Assembly: GCA_035361075.1 (NCBI GenBank)
Contig: DAOSBX010000005.1
Coordinates: 4,753 to 68,752, forward strand
Reading direction: 5' to 3'
Length of the DNA stretch: 64,000 nt
DNA from: Candidatus Hydrogenedens sp.
GTDB taxonomy: Bacteria > Hydrogenedentota > Hydrogenedentia > Hydrogenedentales > Hydrogenedentaceae
Shown here: piece by piece, positions 33,610 to 41,638 of the stretch
Position numbering within the stretch: position 1 is the first letter of the stretch
Layout of the letters: each line of letters opens with the position of its first letter
Position numbers and translations under genes: made by a program
The notes under the pieces: generated by a model
What the model was told of the DNA's origin: nothing
What the model saw: only the letters and a program-made list of their open reading frames with translations
Database searches by the model: none

Positions 33610-34335
33610 TTATCTACCATGATGTAATCGTTCAGCGAGGAATGGGTGTAGGCTGGCTTCCAATACCTGTTGGGCAGTAACTTCAATATTGTATTCAATT
33701 CGGATTTGACGATAGGTAATGGTTTCTGTATCTAAAATTCCAAAAGAAGCACGTGCATCCCCATCTCGTGGTTGTCCAACAGAACCTGGATTTATAAAAT
33801 ATGTTTTTCCATCTTTTAGTTTGAATGTGCCATCTTCGTCAATACTATATGTTCCTTCTGAGGAAATAACACTGGGAATATGAGTATGCCCATAAAAACA
33901 CAAAGTTACATTTTGTTCTTCGAAAAAATATAAAAATGGAGGGACATCTTCCCATGTGAAGATGTAAGTATTATGATTTTTGGGGGCACCATGAACTGCG
34001 GCAAAATCTCCAAAATTTAATGTGTCTGGTAATCGTTGTAGCCATTCGCGATTTTCTTCAGTTAGTTCCCTTCGAGTCCATAAAATTGCAGGTAGAGCAA
34101 CCGCATTAAAACCCCAAGGTTCTTCTAACTCACATGCGACAGCATCATGGTTGCCAAGGATGGTTGGTATATCTCTTTCTTTGAGAATGTTAATACATTC
34201 ATTTGGAGATGCGTTGTATCCAACAACATCTCCTAAGCATACAATCCGTTCTATTTTCTCTTTATCAATAGCATCTAATACTGTTTTTAATGCTTCAGCA
34301 TTAGCATGAATATCGGAAATTATTGCGTATAACAA
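33610..34335 (-). CDS. Metallophosphoesterase (YfcE/MJ0936-like)
   Basis: 241-aa calcineurin-like phosphoesterase. Metal-binding motifs in order: ISDIHANAEAL (DxH), LGDVVGYNASPNECI (GD), LGNHDAV (GNHD), VHGAPKN and GHTHIP (GHxH), then NPGSVGQPRDGD near the C-terminus, which is typical of this subfamily. Likely acts on phosphodiesters or as a protein phosphatase; substrate unknown. It stands 39 nt upstream of hisB and may be the first gene of that transcript. Confidence 0.87.
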   Translation of the reverse strand: MLYAIISDIHANAEALKTVLDAIDKEKIERIVCLGDVVGYNASPNECINILKERDIPTILGNHDAVACELEEPWGFNAVALPAILWTRRELTEENREWLQRLPDTLNFGDFAAVHGAPKNHNTYIFTWEDVPPFLYFFEEQNVTLCFYGHTHIPSVISSEGTYSIDEDGTFKLKDGKTYFINPGSVGQPRDGDARASFGILDTETITYRQIRIEYNIEVTAQQVLEASLHPFLAERLHHGR

Positions 34336-34537
34336 TGATACACTCCACGTTACAGAATAATCTTAACAATTTTATTTGTATAAATCTGGCCAATGTTATT
34401 ATTTCTTAATATTTTGCAAAAAAACGGGTATAACTTTCAACAATGAGACTTATTGGAACTTTTTGTTTTTTGTAGTGTTTATTATTATGAAGTATCGAAG
34501 AATGAAAAGTAAAACTTAAACAGAAGGAGTTTATGTT

Positions 34538-35503
34538 ATGAGCAAAAGAACAACATTATTAATCACTACTGGGATATGCCTTTTATTTGTTGTGGGTTGG
34601 GCTATGGCTCAGCCTCCAGCTAACCCTCCACAAGAACCTGCTCCACAGTCTGCTGGAAATGTGCAGAATCCACCACCTCCTCCATCTCCGCCACTACCGC
34701 CTGGACCACCTCCGAAACCGGAGAATGTTTTTAAGCAGGCGGACAAGGATGGGGATGGAAATCTAAGTTTAGAAGAGTTTAAAAATTTACATTTAAATCG
34801 TAGACCAGGAGCCAAACCCCTACCTCCGAATAAGATGGGTCCTCCTAACAATCAACAAAAAGGCAAAAAAGGTGGTGGACCCCCTGCTAACGCAGGACAA
34901 TGTATGGCAGGACAACCTATGCAGGGTGCAGGAAATCCTCCAGGGAAAGGAGCTGGTAAAATGCAGAAAGGGCAGGCTCCTGGTGAAGGGTTACGTATTA
35001 AGGCTGAAGAAATATTTAAGGGAGCAGATAAAAATGGTGATGGAAAACTTACTCTTGATGAATTCAAAACTATAAGACCCCCACGTCCACCTCAACCTCC
35101 TGCTCCTGGGCAAGGAGGACCAAAGGGAAAACCCTCTGCTGAAGGCCCGAGACCTGGTGGACCGTGGACCCTTGATGCTATGAAAGAGGCGGATAAGGAT
35201 GGAGATAAGAAGGTCACTTTAGATGAACTAAAAGCAGTTAGACCACGTATGAATGAAGAGCGATTTAAGTTAATGGATGCGAATAGCGATGGTTTCTTGA
35301 CAGAAGAGGATATAAAAGCATGGCCACAGGTAATGCAGAATAAATTTAAGGAATTTGATACAGATAAGGATGGAAAATTATCTCGGGATGAAATCAAGAA
35401 GATGTTTCCAAATATGAGTGATGAAGCATTTAAACGTAAAGATTTAAATCAGGATGGTTATTTGTCGCTTGATGAATTAAAACTACGTCCACAGAAAAAT
35501 TAG
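34538..35503 (+). CDS. Secreted calcium-binding protein with six EF-hands and proline-rich linkers
   Basis: Signal peptide (about 1-24, ending WAMAQPP), then a proline-rich segment (42-62) and six EF-hand loops beginning at residues 69, 164, 219, 247, 274 and 302. Loop examples are DKDGDGNLSLEE and DTDKDGKLSRDE. Loops 1-3 are isolated by long Pro/Gly linkers; loops 4-6 are close together (27-28 residue spacing). All loops keep acidic residues at positions 1 and 12, with one glycine missing in loop 3 (DKDGDKKVTLDE). AAGGAG precedes the ATG. Probably an extracytoplasmic calcium-binding protein; role unknown. No partners can be named. Confidence 0.88.
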   Translation: MSKRTTLLITTGICLLFVVGWAMAQPPANPPQEPAPQSAGNVQNPPPPPSPPLPPGPPPKPENVFKQADKDGDGNLSLEEFKNLHLNRRPGAKPLPPNKMGPPNNQQKGKKGGGPPANAGQCMAGQPMQGAGNPPGKGAGKMQKGQAPGEGLRIKAEEIFKGADKNGDGKLTLDEFKTIRPPRPPQPPAPGQGGPKGKPSAEGPRPGGPWTLDAMKEADKDGDKKVTLDELKAVRPRMNEERFKLMDANSDGFLTEEDIKAWPQVMQNKFKEFDTDKDGKLSRDEIKKMFPNMSDEAFKRKDLNQDGYLSLDELKLRPQKN

Positions 35504-35536
35504 GAACCTGATTGACCCGATATTTTAAGCTCCTTT

Positions 35537-35558
35537 GGGGATATTGCAAAATATCCCC
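35537..35558. terminator. Intrinsic terminator between convergent genes
   Basis: 9-bp stem GGGGATATT/AATATCCCC with a GCAA loop, between the EF-hand gene (+) and the UPF0104 gene (-). The + side is followed by a T-rich stretch (ATTATTTATTTTTA); the minus side less so. Confidence 0.7.
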
Positions 35559-35559
35559 A

Positions 35560-36591
35560 TTATTTATTTTTAGGTGTGTTAGTAATGGGTGAGAATTGTT
35601 CAATATAAATACAAAGGAGTCCAACGCTAACCACACTTAGGAAATTGGCACCATGAGCTAATATAGCGATAGCCCTTGCAATGTTAATATCGATATTAGG
35701 GACTGTTAGAAATAGCCCACCCATAACACCGACATGAAATTGTCCAATAAAGCCTGGTGCTCCTGGAACACTAATTAAGAATGAAATTAAAGCGATACTT
35801 ACAGGAGGAGTATACCATGGATATTGAACATTAAATGCTTTGAATAGAAAAATGTAGGATAACCAAAAACATCCCCATGTGAGACATGAAAAGAAGACAG
35901 CCCCGATAATCGCTTTAGTATCTTTTATCATGCTTATGGCTTCTCGTATATTTTTAACTAAATGGGTTAAAAAAAGGATAAGCCGTTCACCTAATATCTT
36001 TTCAGCAATTTTTATGTGTTGTAGAAATCGGTTGGAATATAGATAAAAGAATATACATAGTCCAAATATTAGACCAATGATAGTTAATGTGATGATGGCA
36101 GCTTTTTGGATTAGATTGGCAGGTAAAGTGATGTTAAAAATTTCGGGTGGTAATGTAATGTCCTGTTTTGGATGGAAACCGATAAGGGCAAAGATTAAGA
36201 TGACAAGCAAACCAAGCAAATCTGTGGTGCGGTCTAATGCGACATACGTTAGACTTTTTGACAACGGGATTTGTGTAAACTTAGTTAGTGCTCCAGCACG
36301 AACTGCTTCACCGATTCTTCCTGGGAGTAAAAAATTTGCCAGAAATCCTATTTGTGTTGATGTAAACAAGTGTCTGAAAGAAGCCTGGTCATTGCTGTTT
36401 ACTATAAAATGCCAACGAATAACCCGTGTCACAAAAGAAATCAGGATTGTACCGATACATAATAGAAAAAGCCATAGATTGCATGTTTTGATAGCATTCC
36501 ATAGCTCTGTAAAATTTGTTGTTCTGAATACAATCCAGAGCAGAAAAATTCCTATTGCTGTTGCTACAAGAAAACGAATGATTTTACGCAT
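35560..36591 (-). CDS. Lysylphosphatidylglycerol synthase TM-region family (UPF0104) membrane protein
   Basis: 343-aa membrane protein with about eight hydrophobic helices and no C-terminal synthetase domain. Typical family segments are FLANFLLPGRIGEAVRAGAL (the GR.GE motif), LTYVALDRTTDLLGLL and the C-terminal PGAPGFIGQFHVGVMGG. Such stand-alone proteins are thought to be lipid flippase or transport-like; the substrate is unknown. It stands alone next to coaE. Confidence 0.85.
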   Translation of the reverse strand: MRKIIRFLVATAIGIFLLWIVFRTTNFTELWNAIKTCNLWLFLLCIGTILISFVTRVIRWHFIVNSNDQASFRHLFTSTQIGFLANFLLPGRIGEAVRAGALTKFTQIPLSKSLTYVALDRTTDLLGLLVILIFALIGFHPKQDITLPPEIFNITLPANLIQKAAIITLTIIGLIFGLCIFFYLYSNRFLQHIKIAEKILGERLILFLTHLVKNIREAISMIKDTKAIIGAVFFSCLTWGCFWLSYIFLFKAFNVQYPWYTPPVSIALISFLISVPGAPGFIGQFHVGVMGGLFLTVPNIDINIARAIAILAHGANFLSVVSVGLLCIYIEQFSPITNTPKNK

Positions 36592-36650
36592 ATTTGAAGT
36601 GTATTTGTTAGTTTGATTTGTAGAAAGTATACAGGATTAAGGGTTGTTGA

Positions 36651-37256
36651 TTATAATTTGAATCGTTTTAGTTCTTCTACTAAAGTAGACGTCACCTGAT
36701 TTTCTAAATCTTTTAGGTCACCATCATTTGTGATAATCCAATTTGCTATTTTTCTTTTGCTTTCTGGGTCTTTTTGGGCTTTGATACGTTTAAGTGCATC
36801 GTCATACGTTAATTGTCTATTTTTCATGAGACGCTGTATTCTGACTTCCTCTGATGAGGTTACTAATATAAGTCCATTTAACCAAGGAGGTAATGTTTCA
36901 TCATCTTCTCCGATGAGTGCGGATTCAATAATAACGATATTAAAGCCCTCATTTTTTGCTTGTTGTATCATTTCTGCTATTTTAGTGATCACATGTGGGT
37001 GAATAATTTTATTAATTTCTCTCCTTTTCTCTGGGTCTGAAAAAACAAAATCCCCAAGTTTATTACGGTCTATTTCTCCATTGGTAAGAATATCGCCCCC
37101 AAATTTTTCTACAAGGGTATTTTTTATATTTTTGTCTAATAATATTGTATGTGCGATATTATCTGAGTTAACAATATAGAAGTTGTGTTTTTTGAGGATA
37201 CTTGCAACTTCGGATTTTCCACTTGCAATACCACCTGTAAGTCCTATAATTAGCAT
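36651..37256 (-). CDS. coaE: Dephospho-CoA kinase
   Basis: Last enzyme of coenzyme A synthesis. P-loop GLTGGIASGKSEV (5-17), the substrate-binding segment DNIAHTIL, HPHVITKIAEMI and the lid region ILVTSSEEVRIQRLMKNR are all present. Length 201 aa is normal. No neighbour from the same pathway. Confidence 0.93.
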   Translation of the reverse strand: MLIIGLTGGIASGKSEVASILKKHNFYIVNSDNIAHTILLDKNIKNTLVEKFGGDILTNGEIDRNKLGDFVFSDPEKRREINKIIHPHVITKIAEMIQQAKNEGFNIVIIESALIGEDDETLPPWLNGLILVTSSEEVRIQRLMKNRQLTYDDALKRIKAQKDPESKRKIANWIITNDGDLKDLENQVTSTLVEELKRFKL

Positions 37257-37384
37257 GATTTTCTCTTTTATATTTAAATATGATGTTCGTTAATCATTTT
37301 GATATAGAATGATTATAAAAAAATGATGTGTTTTATGTATAGGTAGATAGTATAATAAATTATGATGATTTGGAAAGAAATAAC

Positions 37385-38155
37385 ATGATAAATCTATCTG
37401 CACCTTTTTCTTATGAAGCAATACCTCTTATTAAGGCTATTGAGAATCATCCTTCAATTCACTTTGAATGGGGTGAATGGCAAGAAGTAAAGCGAGATTT
37501 TAAAGAAAATAAAGTTGATGGGATACTATGTCCGCCTTTAGAAGTGTTGGAATTCCCTGGAAGTTTTGTAATACCAGGAGTTGGTATTGCTTCCTGTGGA
37601 AAAATACCATCTCCTTTTTTATGTTCTTCATATTCTATTGATAGTTTAAGGAAAATAGTTGTGAGTAGTAAGTTTGATTATTGGAAAAAATGGTTAGAAA
37701 TTATATTTAAGATTATGACTAAATCGCCTATAGATGTTTTTTCATATGATAAATATCCTTATGAAGATGATGTGGGTTACTTGCTTGATGTATTGGAATT
37801 TAATAATGAGAACGTAAGATTTCAGAATAGATACAATTTGGGAAGTTTGTGGAAGAAGATTACTTCATATCCTTTTGTTTGCTGGGTATGGTTATGTCAT
37901 GGAAACTCAAATTATAAACAAATACGTAGTGTGCTTGGCTATATATGGGATGTGGCTAAAGAAAATTTGAAAAGTTATCAGAGAGGAAATATGATAGAAA
38001 GCGAATTATTGGATTCTCAGAGAAATACATTCTCAGATTTAGAGGATGTTTATTATAGTCTTGCCTCATTAGAATTTGAAGGTATGCATTGGTTTATAGA
38101 AGAAGGAAAACGGGTTAAAGTTGTTCCGGAGGAGTCAGAGTTTCATCTTTGTTGA
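37385..38155 (+). CDS. Divergent MqnA-like (chorismate dehydratase/periplasmic-binding fold) protein
   Basis: 256 aa without a signal peptide. The order of segments matches MqnA: VDGILCPPLEVLEF, FVIPGVGIASCGKIPSPFL, a serine-containing IVVSSKFDYW, and NLGSLWKKITSYPFVCWVWL, similar to the D-L-G-W..TG.PFV...W motif. Similarity is partial, and the usual substrate-binding residues cannot be confirmed, so it may not be a futalosine-pathway enzyme. Start set at ATG 37385 with GGAAAG upstream; an alternative TTG is at 37370. Its 3' end overlaps the convergent rimI gene by 41 bp. Confidence 0.5.
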   Translation: MINLSAPFSYEAIPLIKAIENHPSIHFEWGEWQEVKRDFKENKVDGILCPPLEVLEFPGSFVIPGVGIASCGKIPSPFLCSSYSIDSLRKIVVSSKFDYWKKWLEIIFKIMTKSPIDVFSYDKYPYEDDVGYLLDVLEFNNENVRFQNRYNLGSLWKKITSYPFVCWVWLCHGNSNYKQIRSVLGYIWDVAKENLKSYQRGNMIESELLDSQRNTFSDLEDVYYSLASLEFEGMHWFIEEGKRVKVVPEESEFHLC

Positions 38156-38657
38156 AAGATATATCTGAAGAAGGTTCATATAACTTTTTTTCCATTACAA
38201 TTGCATCCTCTTGTGTTCTCACATAATATTTGTAGCGAATACCAATTGTTTGAAACCCCATTTTTTCATATAAACAGCGTGCAGGATGATTACTTTCTCT
38301 CACTTCCAAGATTATTTTTTTGGCGTGTTCTTTTTTGACTTGACTAAAAATAAAATTCATAAATAATGTTCCCAGTCCTTTTCTACGGTATTCTGGTGCA
38401 ACAGTAAATTTTGTAATATGTGCTTCATCTGCCCCTAACCAATACCCAGCGTAACCAATTAAATTGTCCTCGATAAAGAATACAAAAAACTTGCCCATTT
38501 GATTATCTATTTCAGGCAAGAAAAGTTCTCTTGACCATGCATCGGGGTACGACATGACCTCCAATGAGTGAACCCTATCTACATGTTCCTCTTTCATGAG
38601 ATATATCTTGATTTGGGTATTATCAGGTCCAATTATTATGTCGAAAGGTTCTGACAT
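38115..38657 (-). CDS. rimI: Ribosomal-protein-alanine N-acetyltransferase-like GNAT
   Basis: 180-aa GNAT enzyme. VAPEYRRKGLGTLFM is the acetyl-CoA-binding Q/R-X-X-G-X-G/A loop and ARCLYEKMGFQTIGIRYKYY the C-terminal RimI segment. Its 5' end overlaps tsaB by 22 nt on the same strand, the common tsaB-rimI pair. The 3' end overlaps a convergent gene. Confidence 0.87.
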   Translation of the reverse strand: MSEPFDIIIGPDNTQIKIYLMKEEHVDRVHSLEVMSYPDAWSRELFLPEIDNQMGKFFVFFIEDNLIGYAGYWLGADEAHITKFTVAPEYRRKGLGTLFMNFIFSQVKKEHAKKIILEVRESNHPARCLYEKMGFQTIGIRYKYYVRTQEDAIVMEKKLYEPSSDISFNKDETLTPPEQL

Positions 38658-39355
38658 TTTCTTCTTTTTTCTTCAGGTTGTGATAAACGAAGATATATTG
38701 GAAGTATCTCATCTATATCTTTTCTGTATCCTTGCTCCCAAAGCATTAACGCTTCAATACCAACTGTTGTTGCACGTGGATGACTCCACCAATCTTCGCC
38801 CTGGATGACATCAGGGATAGATTCTTGAATATTTTTTTGATATAGATTGGCACCTTCACCGAAGATATAAATAGGGAATGGAGACGAGTCTTTGCATGTT
38901 CTCAATAAATTTAGAAATTCTTCTATACTTCCTAAAAAATTTTCGTATACTTTTTGTCTCTCTCCTTTAGTAAATTGATAAATCCCTGCGTAAACTTCTT
39001 TCATACGAGCATCAAGAATGGGGCATACAATCGCATTGTAAAAGGGGGCTAATCGTGTCATTGCGTCTAATGTGGATACACCTACGAGTGGAATATTCTT
39101 TGCAATAGCGAGCCCTTTCCATGTGGCAAGCCCTATTCTTAACCCCGTAAAGGAACCAGGACCTAAGGACACAGCCAATAAATTTACATCATCAATAGTT
39201 AGTTGAACTTCATCAAAAAGAGATTGAACTATGGGAATTATTCTTTCTGAATGTTTTTTCCCAGCACAAATAGAAATTTCCCCTAATGATTTGTTTTTAT
39301 TGAGCAACGCTACGGTATTTACGTCTGTGCTTGTGTCTACTGATAAAACTATCAT
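38636..39355 (-). CDS. tsaB: tRNA N6-threonylcarbamoyladenosine synthesis protein TsaB
   Basis: 239-aa ASKHA-fold protein that partners TsaD and TsaE to make t6A at position 37 of tRNA. Family features are VDTSTDVNTVALLNKN (ATPase-like N-terminus), SLGPGSFTGLRIGLAT near residues 63-78, and the segment SVDTST and LDARMKEVYAGIY. Catalytic residues of the TsaD paralogue are absent, as expected for TsaB. TsaD is not in the window. Confidence 0.93.
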   Translation of the reverse strand: MIVLSVDTSTDVNTVALLNKNKSLGEISICAGKKHSERIIPIVQSLFDEVQLTIDDVNLLAVSLGPGSFTGLRIGLATWKGLAIAKNIPLVGVSTLDAMTRLAPFYNAIVCPILDARMKEVYAGIYQFTKGERQKVYENFLGSIEEFLNLLRTCKDSSPFPIYIFGEGANLYQKNIQESIPDVIQGEDWWSHPRATTVGIEALMLWEQGYRKDIDEILPIYLRLSQPEEKRRKCQNLST

Positions 39356-39445
39356 ATTTAAAATAAAATACCTTTTTATTAAATTAATTATGATAAGTTC
39401 ATATATTAAAAAATAAATTATCTAAATTAGAGGAGATTTGTTTTC

Positions 39446-39775
39446 TTATTTGTTTAAGGTGTTTGATAAATTCTTAATTAACATTTTAAGTTCTTTTCCC
39501 GCCTTGAAAGTTACTACATAGCGGTTAGGTACTTCAACGACTTCGCCTGTTTTCGGATTTCTGCCCTTTCTTGGGGCTCTTTTTTTTACATCAAATACAC
39601 CAAAATTGCGTATTTCCCATCGTTTCCCTTTGCCCAGACTGTTTACAATAATTTCCAATGCGGTATCGATGGTTTTGGCAACATCGCTCTGGGTAAACCC
39701 CAATTTTTCAGAGACGAGATTGACCAAATCTTTTTTGGTCATGGTGTTTGACTGCATTTCATTTCCAGGTTCCAT
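39446..39775 (-). CDS. HU/IHF-family DNA-binding protein
   Basis: 109 aa. The core MTKKDLVNLVSEKLGFTQ through NRYVVTFKAGKELKMLI has the HU fold, including RNFGVFDVKKRAPRKGRNPKTG with the DNA-intercalating arm. The arm has NPKTGE, closer to HU/IHF-alpha type. AAGGAG is 8 nt before the ATG at 39775, giving 11 extra N-terminal residues before the usual start. Confidence 0.93.
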   Translation of the reverse strand: MEPGNEMQSNTMTKKDLVNLVSEKLGFTQSDVAKTIDTALEIIVNSLGKGKRWEIRNFGVFDVKKRAPRKGRNPKTGEVVEVPNRYVVTFKAGKELKMLIKNLSNTLNK

Positions 39776-39903
39776 TATTGGACTCCTTATGTAAGGTTGT
39801 TTTTTTCATAATCTAATTGTAAAATGTATTTAATCACTAATTATATTATATATTCAAATATTTTTTAATAATAAATCAAAAATTATTATTTAGGAGATTA
39901 AAG

Positions 39904-40623
39904 ATGTCTAAAAAGAAAAATAGTTTATTAGTCCTATTGATTTTTATATTAGGTTTTTTTGTTGGACTGGATTTTGATGATTTTGTAGGTTGGATATTAA
40001 AAAAGCCTATCCCAATTGGAGAATTAACTAAACCGCCGGAAGGTGAAGGTTGGATAGATTTGCTTTCATCAGAAAATAGGCTATTTTGGAAAAATGTTAC
40101 TGATGAGAAAGATATATTTGAGATTCAAGAGGATGGGACTATTCATATTTTTGGGAGAACATTGTATCCATTGAGGTATGTAGGTTATGTAGGACAGAGT
40201 TTTTCAAATTTCCAATTACATCTTGAATTTAAACTTACAAAAAATGCAAACAGTGGTGTATTTTTACGTTCTCAACCTAATGATCCGTTATATCGTGGTT
40301 TTGAAGTACAAGTATTAGAAGATTATGGTAAACCACCCAATAAAAATAGTTGTGGAGCCATCTATGATATTACAACTCCAATGTATAACATGTCCTTTCC
40401 ACCAGGGCAATGGAATTCGTATGATATTGTAGTGGATGGACAAGAAGTACAGGTATCTATGAACGGTTGGTTGATAATTCACACTTATTTAGATAAGATG
40501 ACAACACCTTTAGGAAAATTCCCTGTTGCCTATGCAACGTTACCAAAAGAGGGATATTTATTATTACAGGACCATGGAGGGGAAGTATGGTATCGAAATA
40601 TTAAAATAAAACCATTACCATGA
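39904..40623 (+). CDS. DUF1080 (3-keto-disaccharide hydrolase-like) protein, membrane-anchored
   Basis: Signal anchor LLVLLIFILGFFVG (about 9-22), then a single DUF1080 domain of the concanavalin-like beta-sandwich type. GWIDLLSSENRLFWKN, SNFQLHLEFKLTKNANSGVF, GFEVQVLEDYGK and the C-terminal GGEVWYRNIKIKPLP are characteristic. Likely binds or cleaves saccharides outside the cytoplasm. AGGAG precedes the ATG. Same strand and close to the prepilin-like and GH78-like genes. Confidence 0.88.
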   Translation: MSKKKNSLLVLLIFILGFFVGLDFDDFVGWILKKPIPIGELTKPPEGEGWIDLLSSENRLFWKNVTDEKDIFEIQEDGTIHIFGRTLYPLRYVGYVGQSFSNFQLHLEFKLTKNANSGVFLRSQPNDPLYRGFEVQVLEDYGKPPNKNSCGAIYDITTPMYNMSFPPGQWNSYDIVVDGQEVQVSMNGWLIIHTYLDKMTTPLGKFPVAYATLPKEGYLLLQDHGGEVWYRNIKIKPLP

Positions 40624-40714
40624 TAATATATTGTTTGTAAAAGCAGTTTAATAATATAGATAATATGAGTAATGTCATATATAGATTAACAATATTAACA
40701 AAAGGTTTAAGGAT

Positions 40715-41575
40715 ATGAGCAAGAAAGGGTTTACATTAATTGAACTGTTGGTTGTTATTGCCATTATTGGCATACTTGCGGCAATTTTATTGCCGGCATT
40801 AGCACGTGCCCGTGAGGCGGCAAGACGTTCGAGTTGTCAGAATAATTTAAAACAGATGGGTCTCGTCTTTAATATGTATGCAAACGAAGCAAAAGGAGAA
40901 CTGTTCCCTTATATGAAATTGTTTGATTGTAGTGGTAATTATGCACGTGATGCTACTTTTGATGGGAACCTTATATACCCTGAGTATTTAACGGATGTAA
41001 ATGTTTGTGTTTGTCCTTCGGATTCCGATGCGGAAAATGTTCGAAGGTCATTCCACAAAGATGGTGATTTATCCCAGCCTGTAGAACCATGTAGATTAGC
41101 GAGAGGTAGTTATTATTATTTGGGTTGGGCTGTACATCCGGATGTTGTATTAAACCCCGGAGTTCCAGTGCCAACCGATTTAAGTCAAATTGATTTGTCT
41201 GACCCACTTACAACTGCATTGACATATGTAAAAGCAGACATTGTTTTACAGGCGTATAAAATTTATGATAGTAATACGCCTCTTCAAGAGAGAATAGACG
41301 CGAAATTAAAAGATTTAGGTTCTGTCCCGAGATTAAGGATGGGGATTGAAAGATTTTTGATAACTGATATTAATAACCCCGCAGCCTCTTCAAAGGCGGC
41401 GAGTGAAATCCCAATTATGTGGGATGAAATTGCTGTCTATGGTTCAGCAGCAACATTTAATCACGTTCCTGGAGGAGGTAATTGCCTATATATGGATGGT
41501 CATGTCGAATTTTTGCGTTGGCCAAGCAAATTCCCTGCGGACCTGTTAGGAATGATATTAACAAACCTGTTCTGA
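40715..41575 (+). CDS. Prepilin-like protein with type IV N-terminus and H-X9-DG C-terminus
   Basis: 286 aa. The N-terminus MSKKGFTLIELLVVIAIIGI is the prepilin cleavage/methylation motif with Glu at +5 and the hydrophobic helix that follows. CQNNLKQMGLVFNMYANE is the continuation usual in DUF1559-like proteins, and HVPGGGNCLYMDGHVEFLRW is the H-X9-DG motif near the C-terminus. This class of proteins is abundant in Planctomycetes and related groups. Prepilin peptidase is not in the window. Confidence 0.92.
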   Translation: MSKKGFTLIELLVVIAIIGILAAILLPALARAREAARRSSCQNNLKQMGLVFNMYANEAKGELFPYMKLFDCSGNYARDATFDGNLIYPEYLTDVNVCVCPSDSDAENVRRSFHKDGDLSQPVEPCRLARGSYYYLGWAVHPDVVLNPGVPVPTDLSQIDLSDPLTTALTYVKADIVLQAYKIYDSNTPLQERIDAKLKDLGSVPRLRMGIERFLITDINNPAASSKAASEIPIMWDEIAVYGSAATFNHVPGGGNCLYMDGHVEFLRWPSKFPADLLGMILTNLF

Positions 41576-41638
41576 TATATAATTCGTGCTTAAAATTGAG
41601 GGATATTTAAGTTAAAAATTTAATAAAAGGGAATTGTT

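Noticed and set aside
34609..35397. Long open frames opposite the EF-hand gene
   Set aside because: They are produced by the Gly/Pro-rich codon composition; no ribosome sites and no family match.
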